64,000 nucleotides of DNA, from contig NZ_DAIRVK010000005.1 in the NCBI RefSeq assembly GCF_036802865.1, positions 196,975 through 260,974 of the forward strand, in the 5' to 3' direction. The notes under the pieces are model-generated. The model saw nothing but the letters and a program-made list of their open reading frames with translations, made no database searches and was not told the DNA's origin. The DNA comes from Sulfurospirillum sp036802865. Lineage in GTDB: Bacteria; Campylobacterota; Campylobacteria; Campylobacterales; Sulfurospirillaceae. Shown in pieces: positions 9,562-17,582 of this stretch. The position numbers and the translations under genes were made by a program. Every line of letters starts with the position of its first letter. Positions within the stretch are counted from its first letter, which is position 1.

Positions 9562-10257
9562 ATGGCAAAAGTCGTGATTTTCTCAGGGGCGGGCATCAGT
9601 GCGGAGAGTGGGCTCTCCACCTTTCGCGACAGCGATGGACTGTGGGAAAAGTACCGCATCGAAGAAATTTGTACGCACGGGTGTTTGAACTGGAACAGAG
9701 AAAACACCCTGACTTTTTACGATGCCAGACGTGAACAACTCTCTTCCGTCACACCCAATGCCGCACACTACGCTATCGCAAAACTACAAGAGCAATACCC
9801 CAGTGACATTGCACTCATCACCCAAAATGTGGACGATCTTTTCGAGCGAGCAGGGTGCAAAGACGTTTTGCATTTACACGGGTTTTTGCCACGCCTACGC
9901 TGTGAAGTGTGTGGCAAAACCCATCTCATCGGCTACACCAAACAAGAGCGAGACTTTACATGCAAAAGTTGTCATGGCTCACTACGTCCCGACATCGTCT
10001 TCTTTGGTGAAGCTGCTCCCATGTATGAACACCTTTATGAAGCAATGGAAGAGTGCCAGTTTTTGGTCATCATCGGTTCAAGTGGAAACGTCATCGCTAT
10101 GGATCATTTTGCTTTACATGTAAAGGTTTCAATCCTCAATAATCTAGAAAAAAGTGAAGCCATTAACGAGAGGGTTTATACCAAAGTAATTTACAAAAAA
10201 GCGACAGAGGCGGTGGATGAGATAGTTTTAGATGTTGAGCGGTTTTTACAACTGTAA
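9562..10257 (+). CDS. Sir2-family NAD-dependent protein deacylase
   Basis: A 231-residue sirtuin that removes acyl groups from lysines using NAD. Visible motifs are GAGISAESGLSTFRD at the N-terminus, TQNVDDLFERAG, and HLHG with the catalytic His106. A zinc ribbon follows with CEVC and CKSC. The YDARR segment is the Tyr-x-x-Arg pair typical of class III (SIRT5/CobB-like) enzymes that prefer succinyl or malonyl groups; this is inferred from the family. AAAGGAG precedes the ATG, 13 bases after metH, so it is probably co-transcribed with it. An exact copy of the window's recurrent TTTACATGTAAAG motif is embedded in its coding sequence near the C-terminus. Confidence 0.92.
   Translation: MAKVVIFSGAGISAESGLSTFRDSDGLWEKYRIEEICTHGCLNWNRENTLTFYDARREQLSSVTPNAAHYAIAKLQEQYPSDIALITQNVDDLFERAGCKDVLHLHGFLPRLRCEVCGKTHLIGYTKQERDFTCKSCHGSLRPDIVFFGEAAPMYEHLYEAMEECQFLVIIGSSGNVIAMDHFALHVKVSILNNLEKSEAINERVYTKVIYKKATEAVDEIVLDVERFLQL
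10113..10125 (+). repeat. TTACATGTAAAG motif, copy 1 (inside the sirtuin gene)
   Basis: Exact TTTACATGTAAAG, a palindromic 12-base core plus G, lying in frame within the sirtuin coding sequence (codons for LHVK). One of six exact copies in the window. Confidence 0.6.
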
Positions 10258-10308
10258 TATTTTAGCTACAATGATGAGTATCTAAGGATAAAAAAGAGGG
10301 ATAAGAAG

Positions 10309-10359
10309 TTGAAAGATTACCTTGAAAAAGTTAAAAGTTTAGCCCCTGAGCCCTATTAA
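10309..10359 (+). other. 16-codon open frame, possible gene remnant or leader peptide
   Basis: A TTG with AGGGATAAGAAG upstream opens a short frame reading MKDYLEKVKSLAPEPY, then TAA. It looks like the start of an ordinary protein that stops abruptly where the next unit begins. It may be the 5' remnant of a gene replaced by the secreted-protein gene at 10389, or a translated leader. No function is claimed. Confidence 0.3.
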
Positions 10360-10388
10360 TGATTAATTTTGTAAAAAAGGAAGTTAGA

Positions 10389-11099
10389 ATGAAAAGTATG
10401 TTTGTTTATGTTGTTATTGTTTCTATTTTATTCGGAGTTTCATCTGTTCAGGCACAAACCTTTGATTTGTCACATACGGATCAGGTGAAGCCGAACAATG
10501 TGATTGTTAAATCTGCTGATTTTGAAGGTCGCAAAAGTCTTCAGGTTTATCTTAGTGAAGAAAAACAGGCACAGATATTGAAAGGTCTTGGTGGGAATCA
10601 TGCCACTTTTGCTTTAATACCCGTTACTTTCCAAAATGGAATTATTGAGGTTGATATAGCCGGTGAAGTCAACGGCAAAGGTGATCAAGATGCACGGGGA
10701 TTTACAGGAATTGCTTTTCGCATCAACAATGATGTCTCTAAATTCGAGGCAATTTATTTGCGCATGACAAACGGACGCAATGCGGAGCCTATTCCACCTT
10801 CTCCCCGCATTGATAGGGCAATTCAATACATCTCATATCCTGATTGGTCATTTGATCGATTCCGTAATGAATTTCCTGAACAATATGAAAAAGGTGCAAA
10901 TATTGCTCCTAAAAAATGGATTCATCTTAAAATCGAAGTCAAAGGAAGTGTGGCTAAGGCTTATTTAAATAATGAATTGGAACCTGCTATCACAGTCAGT
11001 GATTTGAAAATGGGTGCCGAGGCCAAAGGCTCGGTCGGGCTTTGGGTAGATGATGGTTCAAATGGGTATTTTTCCAATTTGCAGATAACTTCGTATTAA
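10389..11099 (+). CDS. secreted protein with a jelly-roll (DUF1080/LamG-like) domain
   Basis: About 236 residues from the ATG at 10389, chosen because AAAAGGAAG precedes it and a clean signal peptide follows (MKSMFVYVVIVSILFGVSSVQA). An in-frame ATG at 10359 would put ten extra charged residues in front. The mature part is beta-rich and resembles concanavalin-type domains such as DUF1080/LamG: GIIEVDIAGEV, FTGIAFRINND, WIHLKIEVKGSVAKAYLNNE and GSVGLWVDDGSNGYFSNLQI. Such domains bind sugars or act as glycan hydrolases; no catalytic residues can be named. It follows a truncated 16-codon frame and a sirtuin with which it shares no theme, so it may be an insertion relative to close relatives. Confidence 0.65.
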   Translation: MKSMFVYVVIVSILFGVSSVQAQTFDLSHTDQVKPNNVIVKSADFEGRKSLQVYLSEEKQAQILKGLGGNHATFALIPVTFQNGIIEVDIAGEVNGKGDQDARGFTGIAFRINNDVSKFEAIYLRMTNGRNAEPIPPSPRIDRAIQYISYPDWSFDRFRNEFPEQYEKGANIAPKKWIHLKIEVKGSVAKAYLNNELEPAITVSDLKMGAEAKGSVGLWVDDGSNGYFSNLQITSY

Positions 11100-11201
11100 A
11101 AGGTGTCAAATTAAGTTCAAAAGAGGCATGTATATTTCATAAAATTTATTCGTAAATAAAAGGGTCTGAGCTAAACTTTTAACTTTCTAAAATTCCATTT
11201 T

Positions 11202-11214
11202 TTTACATGTAAAG
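11202..11214 (+). repeat. TTACATGTAAAG motif, copy 2
   Basis: Exact TTTACATGTAAAG in the 215-bp spacer before the cytosine deaminase gene, about 60 bases upstream of the likely -10 box. Confidence 0.6.
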
Positions 11215-11274
11215 ATATCAAAATCAACTTATCAAAGTGTAGCTTCTATATATAATAAAATATGGCAAAAAAGT

Positions 11275-11280
11275 TATAAT
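11275..11280 (+). promoter_or_regulatory. probable -10 box of the cytosine deaminase gene
   Basis: TATAAT ends 34 bases before the ATG at 11315. No convincing -35 box is seen, which is usual for campylobacterotal promoters. A second TATAAT lies at 11251-11256. Confidence 0.4.
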
Positions 11281-11314
11281 ACAAACTAATCTAAGATAAC
11301 TAAAAGGCAAAACC

Positions 11315-11752
11315 ATGGATCAATTTTTAGGAGCAGCCATAGAAGAAGCCCAAAAAGGGTTGAATGAGGGTGGCATACCTATCGGTTCAGTGCTCGTGAT
11401 AGACGGTAAAATTGTTGGGCGTGGTCACAACCAGAGGGTTCAAAAAGGAAGTGCAGTCTTGCACGCGGAAATGGACTGTTTGGAAAATGCGGGACGACTG
11501 AGTGCACGTGATTATCAAAGAGCTACTCTTTATTCGACGTTATCGCCTTGCGATATGTGCAGTGGTGCTGTTTTGCTTTATGGCATACCCAAAGTTGTCA
11601 TCGGCGAAAACCAAACCTTTTGTGGACCAGAAGCGTACGTCAGGTCACGAGGTGTAGAGGTTGAAGTCGTCAATGACTCAAAGTGTCGTGAACTTATGGA
11701 GTCTTTTATAGCAAAAAATCCAGAGCTTTGGAATGAAGACATTGGTGTCTAA
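11315..11752 (+). CDS. cytosine deaminase, fungal FCY1-like
   Basis: A 145-residue zinc deaminase. HAE (His50, catalytic Glu52) and PCDMC (Cys79, Cys82) form the zinc site. Beyond the generic fold, several segments read like yeast cytosine deaminase (recalled, not searched): GGIPIGSVL, GRGHNQRVQKGSAVLHAE, TLYSTLSPCDMCSGA and the ending WNEDIG. Yeast-type enzymes convert cytosine to uracil for pyrimidine salvage. A role in tRNA editing (TadA) is less likely, because the ending and the GRGHN region differ from what I expect for TadA. It is monocistronic, with its end facing the response regulator gene six bases away. Confidence 0.85.
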   Translation: MDQFLGAAIEEAQKGLNEGGIPIGSVLVIDGKIVGRGHNQRVQKGSAVLHAEMDCLENAGRLSARDYQRATLYSTLSPCDMCSGAVLLYGIPKVVIGENQTFCGPEAYVRSRGVEVEVVNDSKCRELMESFIAKNPELWNEDIGV

Positions 11753-11758
11753 AAGAGT

Positions 11759-12427
11759 TTAAAGCGAAGGCGTTTTCACCATATACCCAATACCTCTAAT
11801 GTTGGTAATGAAGTCTTCTTTCAAGTTGTTTTTCAAGCGGTTGATCTCTGTTCGTATGGTGGCATCATCGACAAACATATCGCAATCTGCCCAGACACTT
11901 TCTCTAAACATATCAAAACTACAGACAAATCCTCGGTTGTGTGCGAAAAATTCTATGATTTGGAGCTGGCGTTTTGAGAGTACTTGTGGCTCTTCATGGA
12001 AGTAAAGGGTCATATCATCGCAATCAAAACTGTAAGAAGGTGAGAGCCTTTTGTGATGCATGTCTTTTTTAGCTGTTTTTGCAATTCTGTCGATTCTGAT
12101 GCCCAGTTCTTTCAAATGAAAAGGTTTTTTCAAATAATCATAGCATCCTAATTCAAACGCTCTGGATATATCTTCGATGTCAATAAGCGTTGAGATAAAA
12201 ATAACCGGTGTGATTTTCTTGTGCGCGTGCAATGTCTCCAAAATGGTTAATCCATCAATGTTAGGAACATTGATGTCAAAGATAAGCAGGTCGAATTTTT
12301 CGCTCTCTAAGATGCCTAGACATACATTGCCATCTCTGACAGACGTGATGGCGTGACCAATGGTTGTGAGGTACTTGGTGATGGATTCATTGAGGAGGAT
12401 ATCGTCTTCTAAGAGTAAGATTTTCAT
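11759..12427 (-). CDS. OmpR-family response regulator
   Basis: A 222-residue two-component regulator. The receiver domain has the acidic pair EDD near residue 8, phospho-acceptor Asp51 (LLIFDINVP), the T/S position in VIFIST and Lys in YLKKPF. The C-terminal winged helix (about 125-220) has VLSKRQLQIIEFFAHN and a DNA-recognition region ending NIRGIGYMV. Its start overlaps the end of the FIST kinase gene by four bases (ATGA), so the two are translationally coupled and surely partners. Targets are unknown. The kinase gene is divergent from the aldehyde oxidoreductase cluster, which is a plausible target. Confidence 0.92.
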   Translation of the reverse strand: MKILLLEDDILLNESITKYLTTIGHAITSVRDGNVCLGILESEKFDLLIFDINVPNIDGLTILETLHAHKKITPVIFISTLIDIEDISRAFELGCYDYLKKPFHLKELGIRIDRIAKTAKKDMHHKRLSPSYSFDCDDMTLYFHEEPQVLSKRQLQIIEFFAHNRGFVCSFDMFRESVWADCDMFVDDATIRTEINRLKNNLKEDFITNIRGIGYMVKTPSL

Positions 12428-14313
12428 GCGTTATCAACTTTAAATTGGTATGAAAAGGATGTGATGTTTTCATCAGAATGCAGTGTAATTTTCACGTTTT
12501 CTTCCTTACAGATTCTTTTAACGAGATTGAGTCCTAAGCCGAAGCCTTGTTGTACTTCTTCTTCACGGTAGAATTCTTCAAAAACTTTCTCGGGTTCTTG
12601 AATTTTTCGTGAATGCGATGCGATGCAAAAATGACAATATTCATTATCTGTTTGTACTGAGACAACGATATTTTCATTTTCAAATGTGTATTTAATAGCG
12701 TTGGTAAGATTATTGTCAATAATACGTTGCAGTTTTGTTTCATTAAAAAATATGGTCGCTTTATCGCAATTGGTTTCAAAGATAAAAAGAGATTTTGCTA
12801 TATGGGCAACTTGTGCAAAAAAATCGATACGGCTTCGAACATAATCAACCAAATCAATTTTCTGTTTTACATAGGTAATATGGTCTTTTTTAACCAAATA
12901 ACTCAAATCATCATACATCGAAAAAATGCTTTTAACCGCAACTTCAATATTTTCCAAACAAACACTTCTGCCAAATTCCATCTCATGCAGTTCTATGTTG
13001 CTGAGAATGACACTTAAGGGTGTATTCATCTCATGCACGGTGTAACGTAAGAACTGCTTATGCGATGCCAAAAGAGAGTCTGAATACTTAATTTGCTTCT
13101 CTAATCGTTTGGATTGCTCATGATAATCAGAGGCACTTTGTTCCACTAAATGGGTTAAGGATTCGATTGTTTTAGAATAAGAAGTGTTTTTTTTAGTCTC
13201 TTCGGTGTTTGTATTGTTTAAAGCAGGTACCCTTTCGATAGATTCGCTTAAGGCAACAACGGTAAGGGTTTGATTGAGGAGTTTATTGTGACCGTTGTGA
13301 TGGTAAAATTCTGAGTAAGTGAAAAAACCTGAGGTCGTGGCTGTTTTTGCAAATGACCCAATGCCAATTTTGATGAGAAATGGCATAAACCTTCTTCGTG
13401 CCATACAGGAAAAGATAAAAAATGTTTCGACATTGATGGATTGTAAGTTCACTAAAACTTTTATGGGGTCTTTCATCAAAGATTCAGCATCACCAAAGCC
13501 AATTCTGACTTGATCTCCTTCACTCAAATTGCCACTGTAACTGAGGCTACCATCTTCGTATTTACCTATGACAGCGCGTGCCATGATGATGCCATTTTTT
13601 TCAAGGATTAAGGGAAATTCTGTTTGTGAAAAATTGCTACCGAGGTATTTATCGTAAAAATAAGCAGCACTCATGTCATCTATTTGGTAAACCCTATTAT
13701 TGTGGGCTTTCGTAATGGTATGCTGAAGTCCTATAGGTTTCCAGTCAAATTTATAGTCTGTTGCTACTTGAAGAATATTGGAATTTAAAGAAACCCCCAC
13801 TACACCTGCACTTAAAAGCGTGTTTTGGGATGAAATATAGGTCTGTATAAATTTACCATTGTCTCCTGCCATACCCCCACAAATGGGCACACTTCCATCG
13901 AAGGACTCTACACCTTGTAAAAACTCTTCGGCATTCATATGCGTGCCATCGGTAAAAAGAATGAGTAGTTTTGTGGTAGGAGTTATTAGATTTGACGCTA
14001 TGTTTGTACCACATACAAAGGAGTCTTCATCATTCGAGTAAGCTGTTTTAAGGGTTGTATAGTCAAAAATGCTAATGGAGATGATCGTCTGTAATGTCGT
14101 AATCGACTCGCCGTTTATTTCTCCATCGGTTGTTGTTCCGATACAAATGGCTTGAGGTAGATAGTTTAGAATCACATCGCTAACGTATTTTAAGGTTTCT
14201 TTGTCTTGACCGCAAAAGATTTGCACTAAAATATTTTGCTCATTGGTAAAGAGTGCAAAATCGATAATGCCCTGTAATGCGCCTGTTTGATAACAAAAGT
14301 TATATGTTCTCAC
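12424..14313 (-). CDS. FIST-domain sensor histidine kinase
   Basis: A 629-residue soluble kinase. The first 360 residues match the FIST_N/FIST_C sensory pair (for example ICGGMAGDNGKFIQTY and the CMARRRF segment), thought to bind small ligands such as amino acids. A coiled coil at about 375-415 leads to the HisKA helix with His427 (HEMNTPLSVILSN). The ATP-binding domain has N-box NNLTNAIKYTF and G-box FGLGLNLVKRIC. No membrane helix or signal peptide is seen, so it senses the cytoplasm. It forms an operon with the OmpR-type regulator. The 462-bp region upstream separates it from the divergent aldehyde oxidoreductase array. Confidence 0.9.
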   Translation of the reverse strand: MRTYNFCYQTGALQGIIDFALFTNEQNILVQIFCGQDKETLKYVSDVILNYLPQAICIGTTTDGEINGESITTLQTIISISIFDYTTLKTAYSNDEDSFVCGTNIASNLITPTTKLLILFTDGTHMNAEEFLQGVESFDGSVPICGGMAGDNGKFIQTYISSQNTLLSAGVVGVSLNSNILQVATDYKFDWKPIGLQHTITKAHNNRVYQIDDMSAAYFYDKYLGSNFSQTEFPLILEKNGIIMARAVIGKYEDGSLSYSGNLSEGDQVRIGFGDAESLMKDPIKVLVNLQSINVETFFIFSCMARRRFMPFLIKIGIGSFAKTATTSGFFTYSEFYHHNGHNKLLNQTLTVVALSESIERVPALNNTNTEETKKNTSYSKTIESLTHLVEQSASDYHEQSKRLEKQIKYSDSLLASHKQFLRYTVHEMNTPLSVILSNIELHEMEFGRSVCLENIEVAVKSIFSMYDDLSYLVKKDHITYVKQKIDLVDYVRSRIDFFAQVAHIAKSLFIFETNCDKATIFFNETKLQRIIDNNLTNAIKYTFENENIVVSVQTDNEYCHFCIASHSRKIQEPEKVFEEFYREEEVQQGFGLGLNLVKRICKEENVKITLHSDENITSFSYQFKVDNA

Positions 14314-14775
14314 AAAATACGTCCCTTCTTTTTGAGGATCGAGTTAAGGATAGCAAATAGCAACTTGCAAAAATATCGTTGTTGCTAAAGTCCAATAAAT
14401 ATGATTTTGTATGTAACCATACCACACATAACCATATTTCTTTATGATGGGTTTTTAGCATAAATTTCATTGCTATATTCATGCTACATTCATGTTATAT
14501 CATTTGAAGTAACAATTAAAGACAACAACAAACACATAGAGTATGGGAGGCCAAAAAAGATTCTATAAAACATGAATAATACAGTGTATGTACGTGCTTC
14601 ATGGGGAGTTTTAAATTGGTGAGTTTTTGAAAAGTCTTGTTAATCAATATGCAGAATATACATATTGTAGAGCTTTGGAATGAGGTTTTCAGAAAACTTA
14701 TGGATAAAAATATGCTCTTTTTGCATATATCTCAATATGTAAGATATTGCAAATACTATTTTATAAGGTAAAAAC
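14314..14775. promoter_or_regulatory. 462-bp divergent promoter region with three clustered inverted repeats
   Basis: This AT-rich spacer lies between the divergent FIST kinase and aldehyde oxidoreductase genes and holds no convincing gene. Close to the oxidoreductase start I see three perfect inverted repeats: CAATATG (14645-14651) with CATATTG (14661-14667); ATATGC (14710-14715) with GCATAT (14723-14728); and CAATAT (14733-14738) with ATATTG (14744-14749). The shared CAATAT half-site suggests operators for one regulator. AAGGT precedes the ATG. No molybdate (ModE) or molybdenum-cofactor RNA element could be recognised. Confidence 0.45.
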
Positions 14776-17496
14776 ATGCTAAAAAAAATGTTAATCATTA
14801 ATGGTGTTAAAACAACATTGGTTGCGGATGTAGAAGAAAAATTATCCGATGTTTTACGAAAGCAACTAGGACTTACGGGCACAAAAGTAGGTTGTAATAG
14901 TGGTGAATGTGGTACGTGTACGGTTATTCTTAATGGTAAACTCGTTCGTGCCTGTATCACGAAGATGAAAAAAATTGAAGACAATGATGAAATCATCACC
15001 ATTGAAGGTGTAGGTACTAAAGACAAGCTTCACCCACTTCAAATTGCATGGATGGTTTATGGTGCTGCACAATGTGGTTATTGTACACCAGGCTTCATCG
15101 TATCAGCTAAAGTTCTTTTAGAGCAAAATCCAAACCCAACACGTGAAGACATCAGAGACTGGTTCCAAAAAAATAAAAACCTTTGTCGCTGTACAGGTTA
15201 TAAACCTCTCGTTGATGCCGTTATGGATGCAGCAAAAATCATTAGAGGCGAGTTAGAACTTAAAGATTTTTGGAAAAAAATTCCAGAAGGTACGTCATTG
15301 GTTGGCTCATCGTATATCCGTCCTTCTGCAATGGCAAAAGTTATGGGAACATGGGATTTTGGTGCAGACCTAGGCTTAAAACTTCCAGCTAACACTCTAC
15401 ATGCAAAAATCGTCCAAGCTGAAGTTTCTCATGCAAATATTATCTCTATCGATACAGAAGAGGCTAAAAAAGTTCCGGGTGTTGTGGCAGTACTTACCTA
15501 TAAAGATGTAAAAGGAACAAACCGCATTAATGGTTTGGCTTTCCCTACCAATAAAGGTGATGGTTTAGATAGACCAATCTTAAATGATAAAAAAATCTTC
15601 CAATACGGTGATGCTATTGCTATCGTTTTGGCAGAGAATGAAAAAGCAGCACATGCGGGTGTTGATAAAGTTAAAGTAGAACTCGAAGTGTTACCAGCCT
15701 ATATGAACGCTCCAGATGCAATGGCAGAAGATGCTATCGAAATTCATCCAGGTACTCCAAACGTCTACTTTAACAATCACATTAGTAAAGGGGCTGAGAC
15801 TGCGCCTATTATGAAAGACGCTCCTTTTGTTGTGGAAGATAGCTTCTATACACAACGTCAACCGCACTTACCACTTGAGCCAGATGTTGGTTTTGGTTAT
15901 GTGGATGATGATGGAAAGCTTATTATTCACTCAAAAAGTATCGCACTTCATTTCCATGCATTGATGATTGCTGAGGGTGTGGGTATGAAAGCTGAAGATG
16001 TCTTTATCGTTCAAAACAATACGGGTGCTACTTTTGGTTATAAATTTAGTCCAACGATGGAAGGCTTACTCGGTGTTGCAACCATGGCAACAGGTAGACC
16101 AGTTTACCTTGAGTTCAATATGAAACAACAAATTACTTACACAGGTAAGCGTTCACCATTCTGGACAACCATGAAAATGGCTGCTGATAAAAATGGCAAA
16201 ATCTTAGCATTAGAATCAGATTGGAGTGTTGACCATGGTCCTTACTCAGAGTTTGGTGACTTGTTAACACAACGTGGTTTCCAATTTGGTGGTGCGGGTT
16301 ATATGATTCCTAACATTCGTGGTAATGGACGTACGGTATGTACAAACCATGGTTGGGGTTCAGCATTCCGTGGATACGGTGCTCCTGAGATTATGTTCCC
16401 TTCTGAAGTACTTATTGATGAATTGGCTGAAAAAGTGGGCATGGATCCGTTTGACTTCAGATACAAAAATATCTACAGACAAGGTGATACAACGCCAACA
16501 GGATGTTCTCCAGATGTCTTCTGTTTGGAAGAGTTGTTTGACAAAAGTCGCCCAGTATACGAATTAGCGAAAAAGACAGCCAAAGAGAAAAATGCAAAAG
16601 CGGCAGCTGATAAAAAATACGGTGTGGGTGTTTCTGTTAACATTTATGGTTGTGGTTTGGATGGTCCAGATTCTTCTGAAGCATGGGCAGAGATTACCGC
16701 AAAAGGCGTGACTGTGGGTAACTCATGGGAAGATCATGGACAAGGTGCAGATGTGGGTACATTAACCTTTGCACATGAAACGCTAAAACCTCTCAATCTT
16801 AAACCAGAACAAGTTGATTTGGTCTTGAATGATATGACTAAAACACCAAACAGCGGACCAGCAGGCGGAAGTCGCTCGAATGTTGTAACCGGTAATGCAA
16901 CCGTTGTGGCATGTCGTAATTTACTTGAAGCGCTGAAAAAACCAGATGGCACATACAGAACCTATGCAGAGATGATTGCAGAAGGCCGTGAAGTGAAATA
17001 CATGGGTAAATGGACAGCGCCATGTACCGACACACCACCAGATCATGGTCAAGGCAATCCATTTGCGGCGTATATGTACGGTGTTTGTATCGCTGAGGTT
17101 GAGGTCGATACTAAAACGGGTAAAACCAATGTTGAGAAAATGACGTTGGCATCAGATGTTGGTACGATTATCAACAGACTTGTTGTTGATGGTCAAATGT
17201 ATGGTGGTTTGGTTCAAGGTATCGGTTTGGCACTAACAGAAGACTTTGATGATCTTAAAAAACATACAACCTTAACAGGATGTGGTATTCCAAAAATCAA
17301 AGATGTCCCTGACAATCTTGATCTTATCTATACCGAATACCAAAGACCAAACAGCTTACTAGGCGCTTCAGGTGCGGGTGAAATGCCTCTTGCGGCTCCA
17401 CATGCGGCAATTATTAACGCTATCTACAATGCGTGTGGTGCGAGAGTAACTCACTTACCAGCACGTCCAGAAAAAGTTTTAGCAGCTATGGCTTAA
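14776..17496 (+). CDS. mop: molybdopterin aldehyde oxidoreductase (Mop/xanthine oxidase family)
   Basis: A 906-residue enzyme oxidising aldehydes to carboxylic acids at a molybdenum cytosine-dinucleotide cofactor. It aligns in length and numbering with the Desulfovibrio gigas protein as I recall it. The plant-type [2Fe-2S] cluster uses Cys40, 45, 48 and 60; the second [2Fe-2S] uses Cys100, 103, 137 and 139 (CGYCTPG, CRCTGY). The molybdenum domains contain GGTFGYK-like GATFGYKFSP, GSAFRGYGAPE and the catalytic Glu869 in GASGAGEMPL. No flavin domain is present, so electrons must leave to another protein; the next gene is a good candidate. There is no Tat signal, so it is cytosolic. It is the first gene of a ten-gene array and is separated from the rest by a strong hairpin. 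Confidence 0.95.
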   Translation: MLKKMLIINGVKTTLVADVEEKLSDVLRKQLGLTGTKVGCNSGECGTCTVILNGKLVRACITKMKKIEDNDEIITIEGVGTKDKLHPLQIAWMVYGAAQCGYCTPGFIVSAKVLLEQNPNPTREDIRDWFQKNKNLCRCTGYKPLVDAVMDAAKIIRGELELKDFWKKIPEGTSLVGSSYIRPSAMAKVMGTWDFGADLGLKLPANTLHAKIVQAEVSHANIISIDTEEAKKVPGVVAVLTYKDVKGTNRINGLAFPTNKGDGLDRPILNDKKIFQYGDAIAIVLAENEKAAHAGVDKVKVELEVLPAYMNAPDAMAEDAIEIHPGTPNVYFNNHISKGAETAPIMKDAPFVVEDSFYTQRQPHLPLEPDVGFGYVDDDGKLIIHSKSIALHFHALMIAEGVGMKAEDVFIVQNNTGATFGYKFSPTMEGLLGVATMATGRPVYLEFNMKQQITYTGKRSPFWTTMKMAADKNGKILALESDWSVDHGPYSEFGDLLTQRGFQFGGAGYMIPNIRGNGRTVCTNHGWGSAFRGYGAPEIMFPSEVLIDELAEKVGMDPFDFRYKNIYRQGDTTPTGCSPDVFCLEELFDKSRPVYELAKKTAKEKNAKAAADKKYGVGVSVNIYGCGLDGPDSSEAWAEITAKGVTVGNSWEDHGQGADVGTLTFAHETLKPLNLKPEQVDLVLNDMTKTPNSGPAGGSRSNVVTGNATVVACRNLLEALKKPDGTYRTYAEMIAEGREVKYMGKWTAPCTDTPPDHGQGNPFAAYMYGVCIAEVEVDTKTGKTNVEKMTLASDVGTIINRLVVDGQMYGGLVQGIGLALTEDFDDLKKHTTLTGCGIPKIKDVPDNLDLIYTEYQRPNSLLGASGAGEMPLAAPHAAIINAIYNACGARVTHLPARPEKVLAAMA

Positions 17497-17515
17497 TGTA
17501 GCAACGTTGTAAGCA

Positions 17516-17545
17516 TGCGTGAGATACCGAGCCGTATCTCACGCA
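17516..17545 (+). terminator. strong hairpin between aldehyde oxidoreductase and accessory genes
   Basis: A perfect 12-bp stem, TGCGTGAGATAC / GTATCTCACGCA with a 6-base loop, starts 20 bases after the oxidoreductase stop. CATTTTTGTTTTTT follows. It is likely a partial terminator or RNA-stabilising end that gives more enzyme than accessory proteins. Confidence 0.75.
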
Positions 17546-17582
17546 CATTTTTGTTTTTTATACGATAGCTGAGGATAGTAGA

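Noticed and set aside
14640..15026. 128-codon minus-strand frame over the aldehyde oxidoreductase promoter
   Set aside because: Covers the antisense of the [2Fe-2S] domain; no start signal or recognisable protein features.
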